From the NCBI RefSeq assembly GCF_006440775.1, contig NZ_VFTZ01000023.1:1-64000 (forward strand): 64,000 bases of DNA, read 5' to 3'. Source of the DNA: Mesorhizobium sp. B2-7-2 (GTDB lineage: Bacteria > Pseudomonadota > Alphaproteobacteria > Rhizobiales > Rhizobiaceae). Made by a program: the position numbers and the translations under genes. The notes beneath the pieces are model-generated. The model searched no databases and was not told where the DNA came from. It saw only the letters and a list, made by a program, of their open reading frames with translations. Positions within the stretch are counted from its first letter, which is position 1; each line of letters starts with the position of its first letter. Of this stretch, positions 24,261-33,218 are shown piece by piece.

Positions 24261-25139
24261 ATGGACACCTTCCGCTCCAAGATCGTCCCCGTCACCAGCA
24301 TCCTCGCCGGCGTGGTCGTGCTCTGGTACGTCTTCGCCGTCATCCTCAACGCGCCGTTCCAGCGCGATCTCGACCGCCGTGCCAATGAGACGCCGGGTAT
24401 CGTCGACTTCATCGGCAAGACGCTGGCGCAGCCGAAGCCGACGCTGCCGGCACCGCACCAGGTGGCGGTGAATTTCTTCGAAAATACCTTCCTGCGGTCC
24501 GTCACCTCGAACCGCAGCCTGGTCTACAACGCCTGGGTGACGCTGTCCTCGACGCTGCTCGGCTTCGCCTTCGGCACCGCTCTCGGCATCCTTATCGCGG
24601 TGGGTATCGTGCATGTGGCGACGCTCGACCGCAGCTTGATGCCGTGGATCATTGCTTCGCAGACCATTCCGATCCTCGCGGTCGCGCCGATGATCATCGT
24701 GGTGCTGGCGGCGATCGGCATCACCGGCCTGATTCCCAAGGCGCTGATCTCGACCTATCTGTCGTTCTTCCCGGTCGCCGTCGGCATGGTGAAGGGCCTG
24801 CGCTCGCCCGAGCTCATGCATCTCGACCTGATGCATACCTACAATGCCAGCGCCTCGCAGACCTTCTGGAAGCTGAGGGTGCCAGCCTCGGTGCCGTTCC
24901 TGTTCACCTCGATGAAGGTTGCGGTGGCGGCAAGCCTCGTCGGCGCCATCGTCGGCGAATTGCCGACAGGCGCGGTCGCCGGCATCGGCGCGAAGCTGCT
25001 GGCGGGTGCCTATTACAGCCAGACCATCGATATCTGGTCGGCGCTGGTCGCTGGTTCCGTGGTCGCGGCGCTGCTGGTGATGGTAGTGGGTATCGCCGGA
25101 CGCCTGGTCGACCGCGCGATGGGCGGGAGGCCGGCATGA
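24261..25139 (+). CDS. ABC transporter permease 1
   Basis: A 292-residue inner-membrane permease of the binding-protein-dependent family. A first helix (about 12-30) is followed by a periplasmic loop of about 60 residues, then five or six helices with the EAA-like coupling motif around MHTYNASASQTFWKLRVPASVPFLF. The C-terminal IVGELPTGAVAGIGAKLLAGAYY is typical of SsuC/ThiX-like permeases. Its stop overlaps the start of permease 2 by four bases (ATGA), so the two are translated together and probably form a heterodimer. Confidence 0.9.
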   Translation: MDTFRSKIVPVTSILAGVVVLWYVFAVILNAPFQRDLDRRANETPGIVDFIGKTLAQPKPTLPAPHQVAVNFFENTFLRSVTSNRSLVYNAWVTLSSTLLGFAFGTALGILIAVGIVHVATLDRSLMPWIIASQTIPILAVAPMIIVVLAAIGITGLIPKALISTYLSFFPVAVGMVKGLRSPELMHLDLMHTYNASASQTFWKLRVPASVPFLFTSMKVAVAASLVGAIVGELPTGAVAGIGAKLLAGAYYSQTIDIWSALVAGSVVAALLVMVVGIAGRLVDRAMGGRPA

Positions 25140-26290
25140 ACTGGTTGAAGCCATCCTGGCAAGCAGTGCTGGCAATCCTGCTTTGTCTCATCGTTTTTGC
25201 GCTTGGCGCAATGACGAAGCCGGAGGCAGCCGCGCTGGCGGAGCCGGCCGCAACGCTGGCCTATCCCTATATGGGCGCGAAGGGGCTGATCATCGGGCTG
25301 GTGCTCATTGCGGCACTGGTCTCGACCTTAAGGCTGACGCCGGTCGTTGAGGCCATCGCGCTCTTCGTCGGCGCACATGCCGCAGCCTGGCTCTTGATCA
25401 AGGGCATAGCCGGTTTCGAAGGCACGGCGCTGGCGCCATATTTCCTGCTGCTTGCCGCTGCCTGGCTGCTTGCCTGGCGCTGCGTTGCCTTGCTCTCGTC
25501 GCTGCGTCTAAACGAGAGCGTCGCAAGGAACGCGCTGCGTCTGATCATCCCGGCGATCTTCGGCGCCTGGATCCTGATCATCTGGGAGGCGGTGACGCGC
25601 GGCGCCGGGATCCCCTTCATTCTTTTGCCGCCGCCCAGCGTCATCGGCGCGCGCTTCGCCAACTCGCTGCCGATCCTGGGGTCGGATGTGCGGCAGACGA
25701 TCTTCAAGGCGGTGCTGATCGGCTATGTCGTCGGCAATCTCGCCGGCTTCGCCGTCGCTATCCTGGCCGACCGCGTGCCGTTCCTGCGGCGCGGCCTGCT
25801 GCCGATCGGCAATATGGTTTCGGCGCTGCCGATCATCGGCGTGGCGCCCATCATGGTCATGTGGTTCGGCTTCGACTGGCCGTCCAAGGCCGCGGTCGTC
25901 ATCATCATGACCTTCTTCCCGATGCTGGTGAACACGGTCGCGGGGCTTGCCGCATCCGGGCATATGGAGCGCGACCTGATGCGCACTTATGCATCGGCCT
26001 ATTGGCCGACCTTGCTCAAGCTAAGGCTGCCGGCGGCCATGCCGTTCATCTTCAACGCGCTGAAGATCAACTCGACGCTGGCGCTGATCGGCGCCATCGT
26101 CGCGGAGTTCTTCGGAACGCCGGTGGTCGGCATGGGATTTCGCATCTCGACGGAAGTCGGGCGGATGAACATCGACATGGTGTGGGCCGAAATCGCAGTT
26201 GCAGCACTGGCGGGTTCGGTCTTTTATGGCGTGGTCGCTCTCATCGAGAGAGCCGTCACGTTTTGGCATCCCTCTGTCCGAGGTGGATAG
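25136..26290 (+). CDS. ABC transporter permease 2 with extra N-terminal membrane domain
   Basis: A 384-residue permease, longer than the usual 250-280 because about 130 residues with four extra hydrophobic helices precede the standard core (first helix AVLAILLCLIVFALGAM). The core contains IPFILLPPPSVIGARF and the coupling loop MRTYASAYWPTLLKLRLPAAMPFIF, closing with AEFFGTPVVGMGFRIS. ATG 25136 overlaps the stop of permease 1. The partner gene for the binding protein starts 39 bases downstream. Confidence 0.9.
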   Translation: MNWLKPSWQAVLAILLCLIVFALGAMTKPEAAALAEPAATLAYPYMGAKGLIIGLVLIAALVSTLRLTPVVEAIALFVGAHAAAWLLIKGIAGFEGTALAPYFLLLAAAWLLAWRCVALLSSLRLNESVARNALRLIIPAIFGAWILIIWEAVTRGAGIPFILLPPPSVIGARFANSLPILGSDVRQTIFKAVLIGYVVGNLAGFAVAILADRVPFLRRGLLPIGNMVSALPIIGVAPIMVMWFGFDWPSKAAVVIIMTFFPMLVNTVAGLAASGHMERDLMRTYASAYWPTLLKLRLPAAMPFIFNALKINSTLALIGAIVAEFFGTPVVGMGFRISTEVGRMNIDMVWAEIAVAALAGSVFYGVVALIERAVTFWHPSVRGG

Positions 26291-26329
26291 GGGCGGTGGG
26301 TTTGGGTGCTAACTTCAGAGGGTAAAAAC

Positions 26330-27301
26330 ATGAAAAGACTGCTGATTTCTGCTCTGGCCGGCGCCATGTCGCTGGCCGCCTTCCAGGCGATGGCCGCCGA
26401 CAAGGTGACATTGCAATTGAAATGGGTCACGCAGGCCCAGTTTGCCGGCTACTATGTCGCCAAGGCCAAAGGTTTCTATGACGCCGAAGGCCTCGACGTC
26501 GACATCAAGCCGGGCGGCCCGGACATCGCGCCCGAGCAGGTGATCGCCGGCGGCGGTGCCGACGTCATCGTCGACTGGATGGGCGGAGCGCTCGCGGCCC
26601 GCGACAAGGGCGTGGGGCTCGTCAACATCGCCCAGCCGTTCAAGAAGGCGGGCATGGAACTGGTCTGCCCCAAGGACGGACCGATCAAGACGGAAGCCGA
26701 CTTCAAGGGCCATACGCTCGGCGTCTGGTTCTTCGGCAACGAATATCCGTTCTACGCCTGGATGAACAAGATCGGCCTCAAGACCGATGGCGGCCCGGAC
26801 GGCGTGACCGTGCTCAAGCAGAGTTTTGACGTGCAGCCGCTGATCCAGAAGCAGGCCGACTGCATCTCGGTGATGACCTATAACGAATATGGTCAGGTGC
26901 TGGACGCCGGCTACAAGCCGGAAGACCTGGTCGTGTTCAATTATTCCGCCATGGGCAACGACCTTCTGGAGGACGGGCTCTACACGCTCGAGGACAAGCT
27001 CAAGGACCCGGCCTTCGAGGACAAGATGGTGCGCTTCGTGCGCGCCTCGATGAAGGGCTGGAAATACGCCACGGAGAACACCGACGAGGCGGCCGGGATC
27101 GTCGTGGACGCCGGCGGCCAGGACGAGAACCACCAGAAGTTCATGATGAAGGAAGTGGCCAAGCTGGTCGACAATGCCGACGGCAAGCTGATCCCGGCCG
27201 CTTATGAGCGCACCGCCAAGGCGCTGCTCGACCAGAAGATCATCAGCAAGGAAGCCAGCGGCGCCTACACGACCGCGATCACCGACAAGGCGATCAAGTA
27301 A
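26330..27301 (+). CDS. NMT1/THI5-like ABC transporter substrate-binding protein
   Basis: A 323-residue periplasmic binding protein. The signal peptide is MKRLLISALAGAMSLAAFQAMA, cleaved near residue 22. The family signature follows: VTLQLKWVTQAQFAGYYVAKAKG, GLDVDIKPGGPD, and GADVIVDWMGGALAARDKG. The pocket-region text CISVMTYNEYGQVLDAG resembles proteins binding thiamine pyrimidine precursors or other pyrimidine-like rings. With the catabolic genes just upstream, a pyrimidine-type ligand is plausible but unproven. AGAGGGT precedes ATG 26330, and a strong terminator follows the gene. Confidence 0.9.
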   Translation: MKRLLISALAGAMSLAAFQAMAADKVTLQLKWVTQAQFAGYYVAKAKGFYDAEGLDVDIKPGGPDIAPEQVIAGGGADVIVDWMGGALAARDKGVGLVNIAQPFKKAGMELVCPKDGPIKTEADFKGHTLGVWFFGNEYPFYAWMNKIGLKTDGGPDGVTVLKQSFDVQPLIQKQADCISVMTYNEYGQVLDAGYKPEDLVVFNYSAMGNDLLEDGLYTLEDKLKDPAFEDKMVRFVRASMKGWKYATENTDEAAGIVVDAGGQDENHQKFMMKEVAKLVDNADGKLIPAAYERTAKALLDQKIISKEASGAYTTAITDKAIK

Positions 27302-27323
27302 GCTCCGCTCTCAGCGCGGGTGG

Positions 27324-27349
27324 AAAGGGGCGGGCGACCGCCCCTTTTT
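27324..27349 (+). terminator. Rho-independent terminator after the ABC operon
   Basis: AAAGGGGCGG, loop GCGA, CCGCCCCTTT and a following TT run, 22 bases after the stop of the binding-protein gene. Confidence 0.88.
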
Positions 27350-27465
27350 GCTGGTTGAGGTAAAATAATTGTGCGCACAGGGATACATCCGGCCGTCCAG
27401 CCGTTGATTGGTGCATCCGCGCGCCGGGGAGCCGCGAAGGATGCTGCAATCAACGGAGGTTCTTC

Positions 27466-27903
27466 ATGCGCATCCTATCCCTGCCGATGCTTTCGGCCTT
27501 GGCCGTTTCGACCGCCTTCCTTCTTGCATCGCCGGCCATGGCCGAGATGGTGAAGTACAAGGCGACGCTCGACGGCAGTCAGCAGAGCCCGCCCGTCACC
27601 ACCAAGGGCAAGGGAACCGCCACACTCACCTTCGACACCACAAGCAAGAAACTCAGCTGGAACGTCAAATATTCCGGCCTCAGCGGGCCTGCCGTGGCCG
27701 GCCACATCCACGGTCCGGCGGACATGGGGGCGAATGCGGACCCGGTCATCCCGTTCAAGAAGCTGAAGAGCCCGATCAAGGGATCGGAGACATTGACCGA
27801 CGCGCAGGCGGCCGACCTCGAGGCAGGCAAGTATTACGTCAACATCCACACCGCCAAGAACAAGGACGGTGAAATCCGCGGCCAGATCGAGAAGGCGATG
27901 TAG
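27466..27903 (+). CDS. CHRD-domain secreted protein
   Basis: A 145-residue exported protein. The signal peptide is MRILSLPMLSALAVSTAFLLASPAMA (cleavage near residue 26). The rest is one CHRD domain, with the pattern YKATLDGSQQSPPVTTKGKG, WNVKYSGLSGPAVAGHIHGPAD, and YYVNIHTAKNKDGEIRGQI at the C-terminus. The domain is a beta-sandwich named after chordin; its bacterial role is not settled. AACGGAGG lies a few bases upstream of ATG 27466. It is a single gene after the ABC terminator and before a family B repeat. Confidence 0.9.
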   Translation: MRILSLPMLSALAVSTAFLLASPAMAEMVKYKATLDGSQQSPPVTTKGKGTATLTFDTTSKKLSWNVKYSGLSGPAVAGHIHGPADMGANADPVIPFKKLKSPIKGSETLTDAQAADLEAGKYYVNIHTAKNKDGEIRGQIEKAM

Positions 27904-27944
27904 GGTTCGGAAGGGTTGCGGTCACTTTGGAAGCCGGCGGGACA

Positions 27945-28104
27945 GCGCCCCCCTCTGTCCTGCCGGACATCTCCCCCACAAGGGGGTAGATCAGATAGTC
28001 ACGCCGGCTTTCGCCAATCACCAGCGTTGCAGGAATGGCGAGGCGATGGAACTGGTAATCTCCCCCCTCGTGGGGGAGATGGCCGGCAGGCCAGAGGGGG
28101 GCGC
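27945..28104. repeat. Palindromic intergenic repeat (family B)
   Basis: Arms gcgcccccctctgtcctgcc / ggccagaggggggcgc and ctcccccacaaggggg / ctcccccctcgtgggggag. Same family as 2520-2696. It lies between the convergent CHRD and TPP-enzyme genes. Confidence 0.85.
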
Positions 28105-28135
28105 GAAGGAACTCGGCCTATCCCTTCACCGGCGC

Positions 28136-29785
28136 TCAGCTCTTGTCGCGGATCTGCGTCAGCGTGCGGGTCGGGGTAATCGCTTCGGGATCGAGCTTGA
28201 TTTCGACGATGGCCGGCTTGCCGCTGGCGCGCGCGCGTTCGAAGGCCGGCGCGAAGTCGGCGGTTTTTTCCACCGTCTCGCCATGGCCGCCATAGGCGCG
28301 GGCCAGCGCCGCGAAGTCCGGGTTCTTGAGGGTTGTGGCGACGACGCGGCTTGGATATTCCCGCTCCTGATGCATGCGGATCGTGCCGTAAATGCCATTG
28401 TTGACGACGATCACGACGATCGGCAGGTCATACTGGACAGCCGTCGCGAACTCCTGGCCGTTCATCAGGAAGCAGCCGTCGCCGGCGAAAGCGACCACGG
28501 TGCGATCCGGGAACAGCGACTTGGCGGCGACCGCGGCCGGCGTGCCGTAGCCCATCGAGCCGGAGGTGGGCGCCGCCTGTGTGCCGAAGCGGCGCGAGCG
28601 GTAGAAGCGATGCACCCAGGTGGCGTAGTTGCCGGCGCCGTTGGTGAGGATGGCATTCTCCGGCAGGACCTTTCCGAGATAGTCCATGATCGGGCCCATC
28701 TGGACGGCGCCCGGGCCGGTCTGGGGCGGCGTCGACCATTCGAGATAGGCGGCGTGCGCCTTTTCCGCCTCGCCCGCCCAGGCGGGCTTGGCCATTGGCT
28801 TGCGCTTGGCGAAGGTCTCGACGAAGGCGGCGGGCGAAGCATTGATGGCCAGCGTCGGCCGGTAGACGCGACCGAGCTCGCCGGCATCGGCATGAACATG
28901 CACCAGCGCCTGATCGGGGTAGGGGCTCTTCAGCAGCGTGTAGTCGGAAGACGGCATCTCGCCCAGGCGGCCGCCGATCAAAAGCACCACGTCGGCCTGC
29001 TTGATCCGCTCCGCCAGCTTCGGATTGATGCCGATGCCGACATCGCCGGCATAATTCGGATGCAGATGGTCGAACAGCATCTGCCGCCGGAAGGAGCAGC
29101 CGACCGGCAGCGACCAGGTCTCGGCGATCTGGCGCATATGCGCCACCGCTTCCTCGTTCCAGCGCGTGCCGCCGAGGATGACGAACGGCCGCCTGGCGTT
29201 GGCGAGCAACATCTCCAGCGCGTCGAGCTCGGCTTCGCCCGGGCGCGTCTCGACCGGCGTGTGCGGCAGCGCTTCCGGAGCCTCGACCTCGCTGGTCAGC
29301 ATGTCTTCCGGCAGCGAGATGACCACCGGGCCGGGGCGGCCGGAGGTCGCGACGGCGAAGGCGCGGGTGACGAATTCCGGAATGCGCGCAGCGTCGTCGA
29401 TCTCGACCACCCATTTGGCGATGTCGCCGAAGAAGCGCTTGTAGTCGACCTCCTGGAAGGCCTCGCGCTCCTTGGCGTGGCTGGCGACCTGGCCGATGAA
29501 GAGGATCATCGGCACCGAATCCTGCATGGCGATATGGACGCCGGCCGAAGCGTTGGTGGCGCCGGGGCCGCGGGTGACGAAGCAGATGCCGGGCTTGCCG
29601 GTCAGCCGACCCTGGCAATCGGCCATCATCGCAGCACCGCCTTCCTGGCGGCAGACGATGGTGCGGATCGAAGAGTCATGCAGCGCGTCGAGCACCGCGA
29701 GATAGGATTCGCCCGGGACGCAGAAGATGCGGTCGGTGCCGTTCGCTTCGAGCGCCTCGACGATCAGTTGTCCGCCGGTTTTCAT
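28136..29785 (-). CDS. Thiamine-diphosphate-dependent enzyme (acetolactate-synthase-like)
   Basis: A 549-residue ThDP enzyme with the three-domain POX/AHAS fold. The N-terminal Pyr domain holds the catalytic Glu in VCRQEGGAAMMADCQGRL and the GPGATNASAGVHIAMQDSVP stretch. The central domain contains PFVILGGTRWNEEAV. The C-terminal PP domain has the metal motif GDGCFLMNGQEFATAVQY through NNGIYG (GDG...NN). It lacks any clear CoA-binding signature of oxalyl-CoA decarboxylase. ATG 29785 overlaps the stop of the CoA-transferase gene by four bases, so the two are coupled. The substrate is probably a 2-oxo acid or 2-hydroxyacyl-type compound; this is inference. Confidence 0.87.
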   Translation of the reverse strand: MKTGGQLIVEALEANGTDRIFCVPGESYLAVLDALHDSSIRTIVCRQEGGAAMMADCQGRLTGKPGICFVTRGPGATNASAGVHIAMQDSVPMILFIGQVASHAKEREAFQEVDYKRFFGDIAKWVVEIDDAARIPEFVTRAFAVATSGRPGPVVISLPEDMLTSEVEAPEALPHTPVETRPGEAELDALEMLLANARRPFVILGGTRWNEEAVAHMRQIAETWSLPVGCSFRRQMLFDHLHPNYAGDVGIGINPKLAERIKQADVVLLIGGRLGEMPSSDYTLLKSPYPDQALVHVHADAGELGRVYRPTLAINASPAAFVETFAKRKPMAKPAWAGEAEKAHAAYLEWSTPPQTGPGAVQMGPIMDYLGKVLPENAILTNGAGNYATWVHRFYRSRRFGTQAAPTSGSMGYGTPAAVAAKSLFPDRTVVAFAGDGCFLMNGQEFATAVQYDLPIVVIVVNNGIYGTIRMHQEREYPSRVVATTLKNPDFAALARAYGGHGETVEKTADFAPAFERARASGKPAIVEIKLDPEAITPTRTLTQIRDKS

Positions 29786-30957
29786 TTTGCTGCTCTCTCC
29801 AGTTCGGCAAGGATTTCTTGCGTGTGCTCGCCAAGGCGCGGCGAGGGGCGCTCATAGACGAGCGGCGTGCCCGACATCACCATCGGCGCGCGCACCGAAG
29901 GCAGGCGATTGCCGTGGCCGTCGTCAAGATCGAGCCGCATGCCGCGCGCGATGGTCTGTGGGTCGTCGAACATCTGGCCAATGGTGTTGATCGGGCTTGC
30001 CGGCACGCCTGCCGCCTCGAGCTTCGCCAACAGCGGATCGCGATCCCAGGTGCTCAGCGCCTCGATAATCGTCTCGCGCAGTTTTGAGCGGTTGGCGACG
30101 CGGGCGGGGTTGGTGGCGAAATCCGGATTGGCGGGCAGATCGGCCAGCCCGACCGCCGCGCAGAACTTGCCGAACTGGCCGTCATTTCCGACCGCCACGA
30201 TGATGTGGCCGTCCCTGACCGGCAGCACCTCGTACGGGGCGATGTTCATATGCGCATTGCCCATCTGCACCGGCGACTTGCCGGAGACGAGATAGTTGAG
30301 GTTCTGGTTGCCGAGCGCCGAGATCTGGCTGTCGTAGAGCGCCATGTCGATATGCTGGCCTTCGCCGGTCTTTTCGGCATGGCGAAGCGCCGCCTGGATG
30401 GCGATCACCGAATAGAGGCCGGTAAAGAGATCCGAGATGGCGACGCCGGCCTTCTGCGGCTCGCGGCCGGGCTCGCCGGTGATCGACATCATGCCGGCCA
30501 TAGCCTGGATGATGAAATCGTAGCCGGCGCGCGGCGCGTAGGGACCGTCCTGGCCAAAGCCGGTGATCGAGCAATAGACGAGGCGCGGATTGATCGCCTT
30601 CAGGCTTTCGTAGTCGAGGCCGTATTTCTTCAGGCCGCCGAGCTTGAAGTTCTCGATCAGCACGTCGGCGGTGGCGACCAGCTTGCGCAGCGTCTCGGCA
30701 CCCTCCGGTTTGGAGAAGTCGACGGCAATGGAACGCTTGCCGCGATTGCAGGAATGGTAATAGGCGGCCGAAAGGTTCTCGCCGTCATGGCTCATGACGA
30801 AGGGCGGACCCCATTTGCGGGTGTCGTCACCGCCATCGGGGCTCTCGACCTTGATGACATCGGCGCCGAGATCGGCGAGCAACTGCCCCGCCCAGGGGCC
30901 GGCCAGGATGCGGGCGAGCTCGATAACGCGGATGTCTTTCAGCGGAGGTTCGGCCAT
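29782..30957 (-). CDS. CaiB/BaiF family (class III) CoA-transferase
   Basis: A 391-residue CoA-transferase. Signatures are IRVIELARILAGPWAGQLLADLGADVIKVE at the N-terminus (here split: IELARILAGPWAG and LADLGADVIKVE), RGKRSIAVDF, and Asp176 in GVAISDLFTG, which aligns with the nucleophilic Asp of formyl-CoA transferase. These enzymes move CoA between carboxylic acids. First gene of a two-gene minus-strand operon with the ThDP enzyme. Formyl-CoA transferase plus oxalyl-CoA decarboxylase is the known pairing of such families, but the partner here looks acetolactate-synthase-like, so the pathway is open. Confidence 0.9.
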   Translation of the reverse strand: MAEPPLKDIRVIELARILAGPWAGQLLADLGADVIKVESPDGGDDTRKWGPPFVMSHDGENLSAAYYHSCNRGKRSIAVDFSKPEGAETLRKLVATADVLIENFKLGGLKKYGLDYESLKAINPRLVYCSITGFGQDGPYAPRAGYDFIIQAMAGMMSITGEPGREPQKAGVAISDLFTGLYSVIAIQAALRHAEKTGEGQHIDMALYDSQISALGNQNLNYLVSGKSPVQMGNAHMNIAPYEVLPVRDGHIIVAVGNDGQFGKFCAAVGLADLPANPDFATNPARVANRSKLRETIIEALSTWDRDPLLAKLEAAGVPASPINTIGQMFDDPQTIARGMRLDLDDGHGNRLPSVRAPMVMSGTPLVYERPSPRLGEHTQEILAELERAAK

Positions 30958-31037
30958 GGATCACCGTGGTTAAACAAAGCGCAGCCTCTAGCAACCCGCA
31001 CCGGCCGTGTCACGACCCATACGATGGGCCACGCCGC

Positions 31038-31970
31038 TCAGGACTTCAGCACGCTGTCGGCCCAGGCGGCAAAATCGTTCATGACGGTGTCGCGGTTGAT
31101 CTCGTTCAGGCTTTCATGGCGGGTTTGCGGGTAAACCTTTGAAACCAGATTCGAAAAGCCCATTGCCTGCATGCGCGTTGCCAGGTGATGGACCGCCTTG
31201 CCGTAGTCCGACGCAGGGTCCTTCTCGCCGCCGATGAGATTGAAAGGAAGGTCGCGGCGGACGCCGGTGAAGCTGGAATCCTTGCCGGCGTGAAGCGCCA
31301 TTTCGACCACATCGCGCCACATCGAGACCGACGCATCCCAGCCGCAGAGCGGGTCCGCGATATATTTGTCGACCTCGACCGGGTCGCGCGACAGCCAGTC
31401 GAACAGGGTCCGGTGATTGGGCACCGCCTTGCCCCAAGCCTGGAAGGTGAGCTTGGGCAGAAGCCGCGACGGCACGTCGGAGCCGAGCCGCATCCGCTCC
31501 CAGCCTAGAATGCCAAGCGCCAGTTGCCCGAGCCGGCCTTGCGAGAAATTGCCGTTCCAGATCGCGGCGGCATGGATGCGCCCGGAATGGCGCAGGACAA
31601 AGTTCAGCGCCACCGAGGCGCCCAGCGAATGTCCAAAGGCGATCACCGGCAAGCCGGGATGCTCGGCCGCGACCAGGTCGTGAACGGCGTCGACATCGGC
31701 GATCACCTTGGCGATGCCGTCGCTGTCGGCGAATTTGCCGAGCGGCGCGTCGGGCGCCTTCGTCGCGCCATGGCCGCGATGATCATGGGCATAGATGTGG
31801 AATCCGCGCCCGCTCAGGAAATCGGCAAAGCGTGCGTAACGCGCAGCATGCTCGGCCAGGCCATGGTTGATCTGGACCACGGCGCGTGGCTTCGCCTCGG
31901 CGTGTTTCACATAGAGGTTGAGGTCGGCCCCGGTCGGTGAGGCCAGCCTGGTCTTTCTGTCGAATGCCAT
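31038..31970 (-). CDS. Alpha/beta hydrolase (monoacylglycerol-lipase / lysophospholipase type)
   Basis: A 310-residue serine hydrolase. Nucleophile elbow GHSLGAS, oxyanion strand VQINHGLAEHAARYARFADF, HDHRGHGAT before it, and late Asp/His (GEKDPASDYG, TRHESLNEI) complete the triad. The HGLAEH pattern is that of the PldB/monoglyceride lipase subgroup. ATG 31970 follows GGGAG at proper distance; the frame continues open 121 codons upstream without family similarity and is not used. Divergent from the RNase T2 gene; no signal peptide, so cytosolic. Confidence 0.88.
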   Translation of the reverse strand: MAFDRKTRLASPTGADLNLYVKHAEAKPRAVVQINHGLAEHAARYARFADFLSGRGFHIYAHDHRGHGATKAPDAPLGKFADSDGIAKVIADVDAVHDLVAAEHPGLPVIAFGHSLGASVALNFVLRHSGRIHAAAIWNGNFSQGRLGQLALGILGWERMRLGSDVPSRLLPKLTFQAWGKAVPNHRTLFDWLSRDPVEVDKYIADPLCGWDASVSMWRDVVEMALHAGKDSSFTGVRRDLPFNLIGGEKDPASDYGKAVHHLATRMQAMGFSNLVSKVYPQTRHESLNEINRDTVMNDFAAWADSVLKS

Positions 31971-32163
31971 GTGTCGCTCCCTCGGCGACTGTTGGGCGAG
32001 CGTTCTGCCGGCGTCAAGAGGATGAACGCGCTTGCGAACACGCCGACGGAAGCGCTCAGCTGGGGATTGTTTTTTCGAGCGGCGAAAAAGATCGCAATTC
32101 TGACACGTCGGCTGTTCTAGTGTGACGTATCCAATACAGTTCAATGATCGCCGGGAGAGCGGG

Positions 32164-33174
32164 ATGCGGGTTTGGGCATTGTGGGGTTCGATGGTGCTGG
32201 CTCTGGCCGGTGCCGGCGTGGCGCATGCCGACGTGAAGATGAGCGGCACGTTCGTCGCCGACAGCGCCTGCCCGGCGACGCAGGCCATCAAGAGCGGCAA
32301 GAACCCCGGTGATATCTCGACCGAAGCCGGCAAGAGCTACGACCTTCTTGCCGGCAACAAGGACGAGCCCACGCACTACCTTATCCAGGTGCCGGGCGCC
32401 GACCCGGAGCGGCGCTGGGTGAAGATCAGCTGCGGCCACGTCACCGGCGGCAGTGCTGCGACCACGCCGGCGCCTGCCGGTCAGGGCAAACCGTCGCCGT
32501 CAGCCTCCGGAAAACCCGAATATGTCTTTGCGCTGAGCTGGCAGCCGGCTTTCTGCGAGACCAAGGGGAGCAAGCCCGAATGCAAGGCACAGAGCCCCGG
32601 CGAGTTCGATGCCTCGCACTTCACGCTGCATGGGCTGTGGCCGCAGCCGAACGGCAATTTCTATTGCCAGGTCTCGGCGAACGACAAGGCCAATGACAAT
32701 CCGGCGCATTGGGGAGACCTGCCGCCGGTCGATCTCGACGCAAAGACGCGTGCCGAGCTCGACCAGGTGATGCCAGGCACGGCGTCCAGGCTCGAGCGCC
32801 ACGAATGGATCAAGCACGGCACCTGCTACGGCAAGAACCAGCAGGACTATTTCTCAGATGCGCTGAACCTGATGCGGGCGGTGAACGCCTCGGCGGTGCG
32901 CGATCTGTTCAACAAGAACATCGGCAAGCAGCTGACGTCGGATGCGATCCGCGGCGCCTTCAACCAGGCTTTCGGTCCCGGCGCCGGGGATCGCGTGCGC
33001 GTGTCCTGCCTTGTCGACCCGTCGAGCGGCCGGCGTATGATCGGCGAGATCACGCTCGGCCTGTCCGGTCCGATCGGCCCGGACAGCAAGCTCGCCGATC
33101 TCCTGATGGCGTCGGCACCGACAGCCAAGGCCGGCTGCCCGAAGGGCACGGTCGACGCGATCGGTTTTCAGTAG
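32164..33174 (+). CDS. Secreted ribonuclease T2 family protein with extra N-terminal domain
   Basis: A 336-residue exported RNase. Signal peptide MRVWALWGSMVLALAGAGVAHA. The T2 core starts near residue 119 (YVFALSWQPAFC) and has both active-site blocks: CAS I with His156 in FTLHGLWPQ, and CAS II with Glu214 and His218 in RHEWIKHGTCYG. Cysteines fit the usual disulfides. Residues about 23-95 (SGTFVADSACPATQAIKSGK to RRWVKISCGHV) form an additional small domain with two Cys, joined to the core by a Pro/Ala/Gly/Ser-rich linker. I start at ATG 32164. The enzyme would degrade RNA in the periplasm or outside, releasing nucleotides. Confidence 0.92.
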   Translation: MRVWALWGSMVLALAGAGVAHADVKMSGTFVADSACPATQAIKSGKNPGDISTEAGKSYDLLAGNKDEPTHYLIQVPGADPERRWVKISCGHVTGGSAATTPAPAGQGKPSPSASGKPEYVFALSWQPAFCETKGSKPECKAQSPGEFDASHFTLHGLWPQPNGNFYCQVSANDKANDNPAHWGDLPPVDLDAKTRAELDQVMPGTASRLERHEWIKHGTCYGKNQQDYFSDALNLMRAVNASAVRDLFNKNIGKQLTSDAIRGAFNQAFGPGAGDRVRVSCLVDPSSGRRMIGEITLGLSGPIGPDSKLADLLMASAPTAKAGCPKGTVDAIGFQ

Positions 33175-33218
33175 GCGGCAATTCCTTAGTCAGGCCGTCT
33201 TTTGTCGGCCCGACCCTG

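Noticed and set aside
28136..29785. Oxalyl-CoA decarboxylase
   Set aside because: The CoA-transferase neighbour suggested it, but the text is closer to acetolactate-synthase-like enzymes; I leave the substrate open.
27869..29857. 662-codon plus-strand frame opposite the ThDP enzyme
   Set aside because: The opposite strand has intact catalytic ThDP motifs; this frame is a codon-bias shadow.
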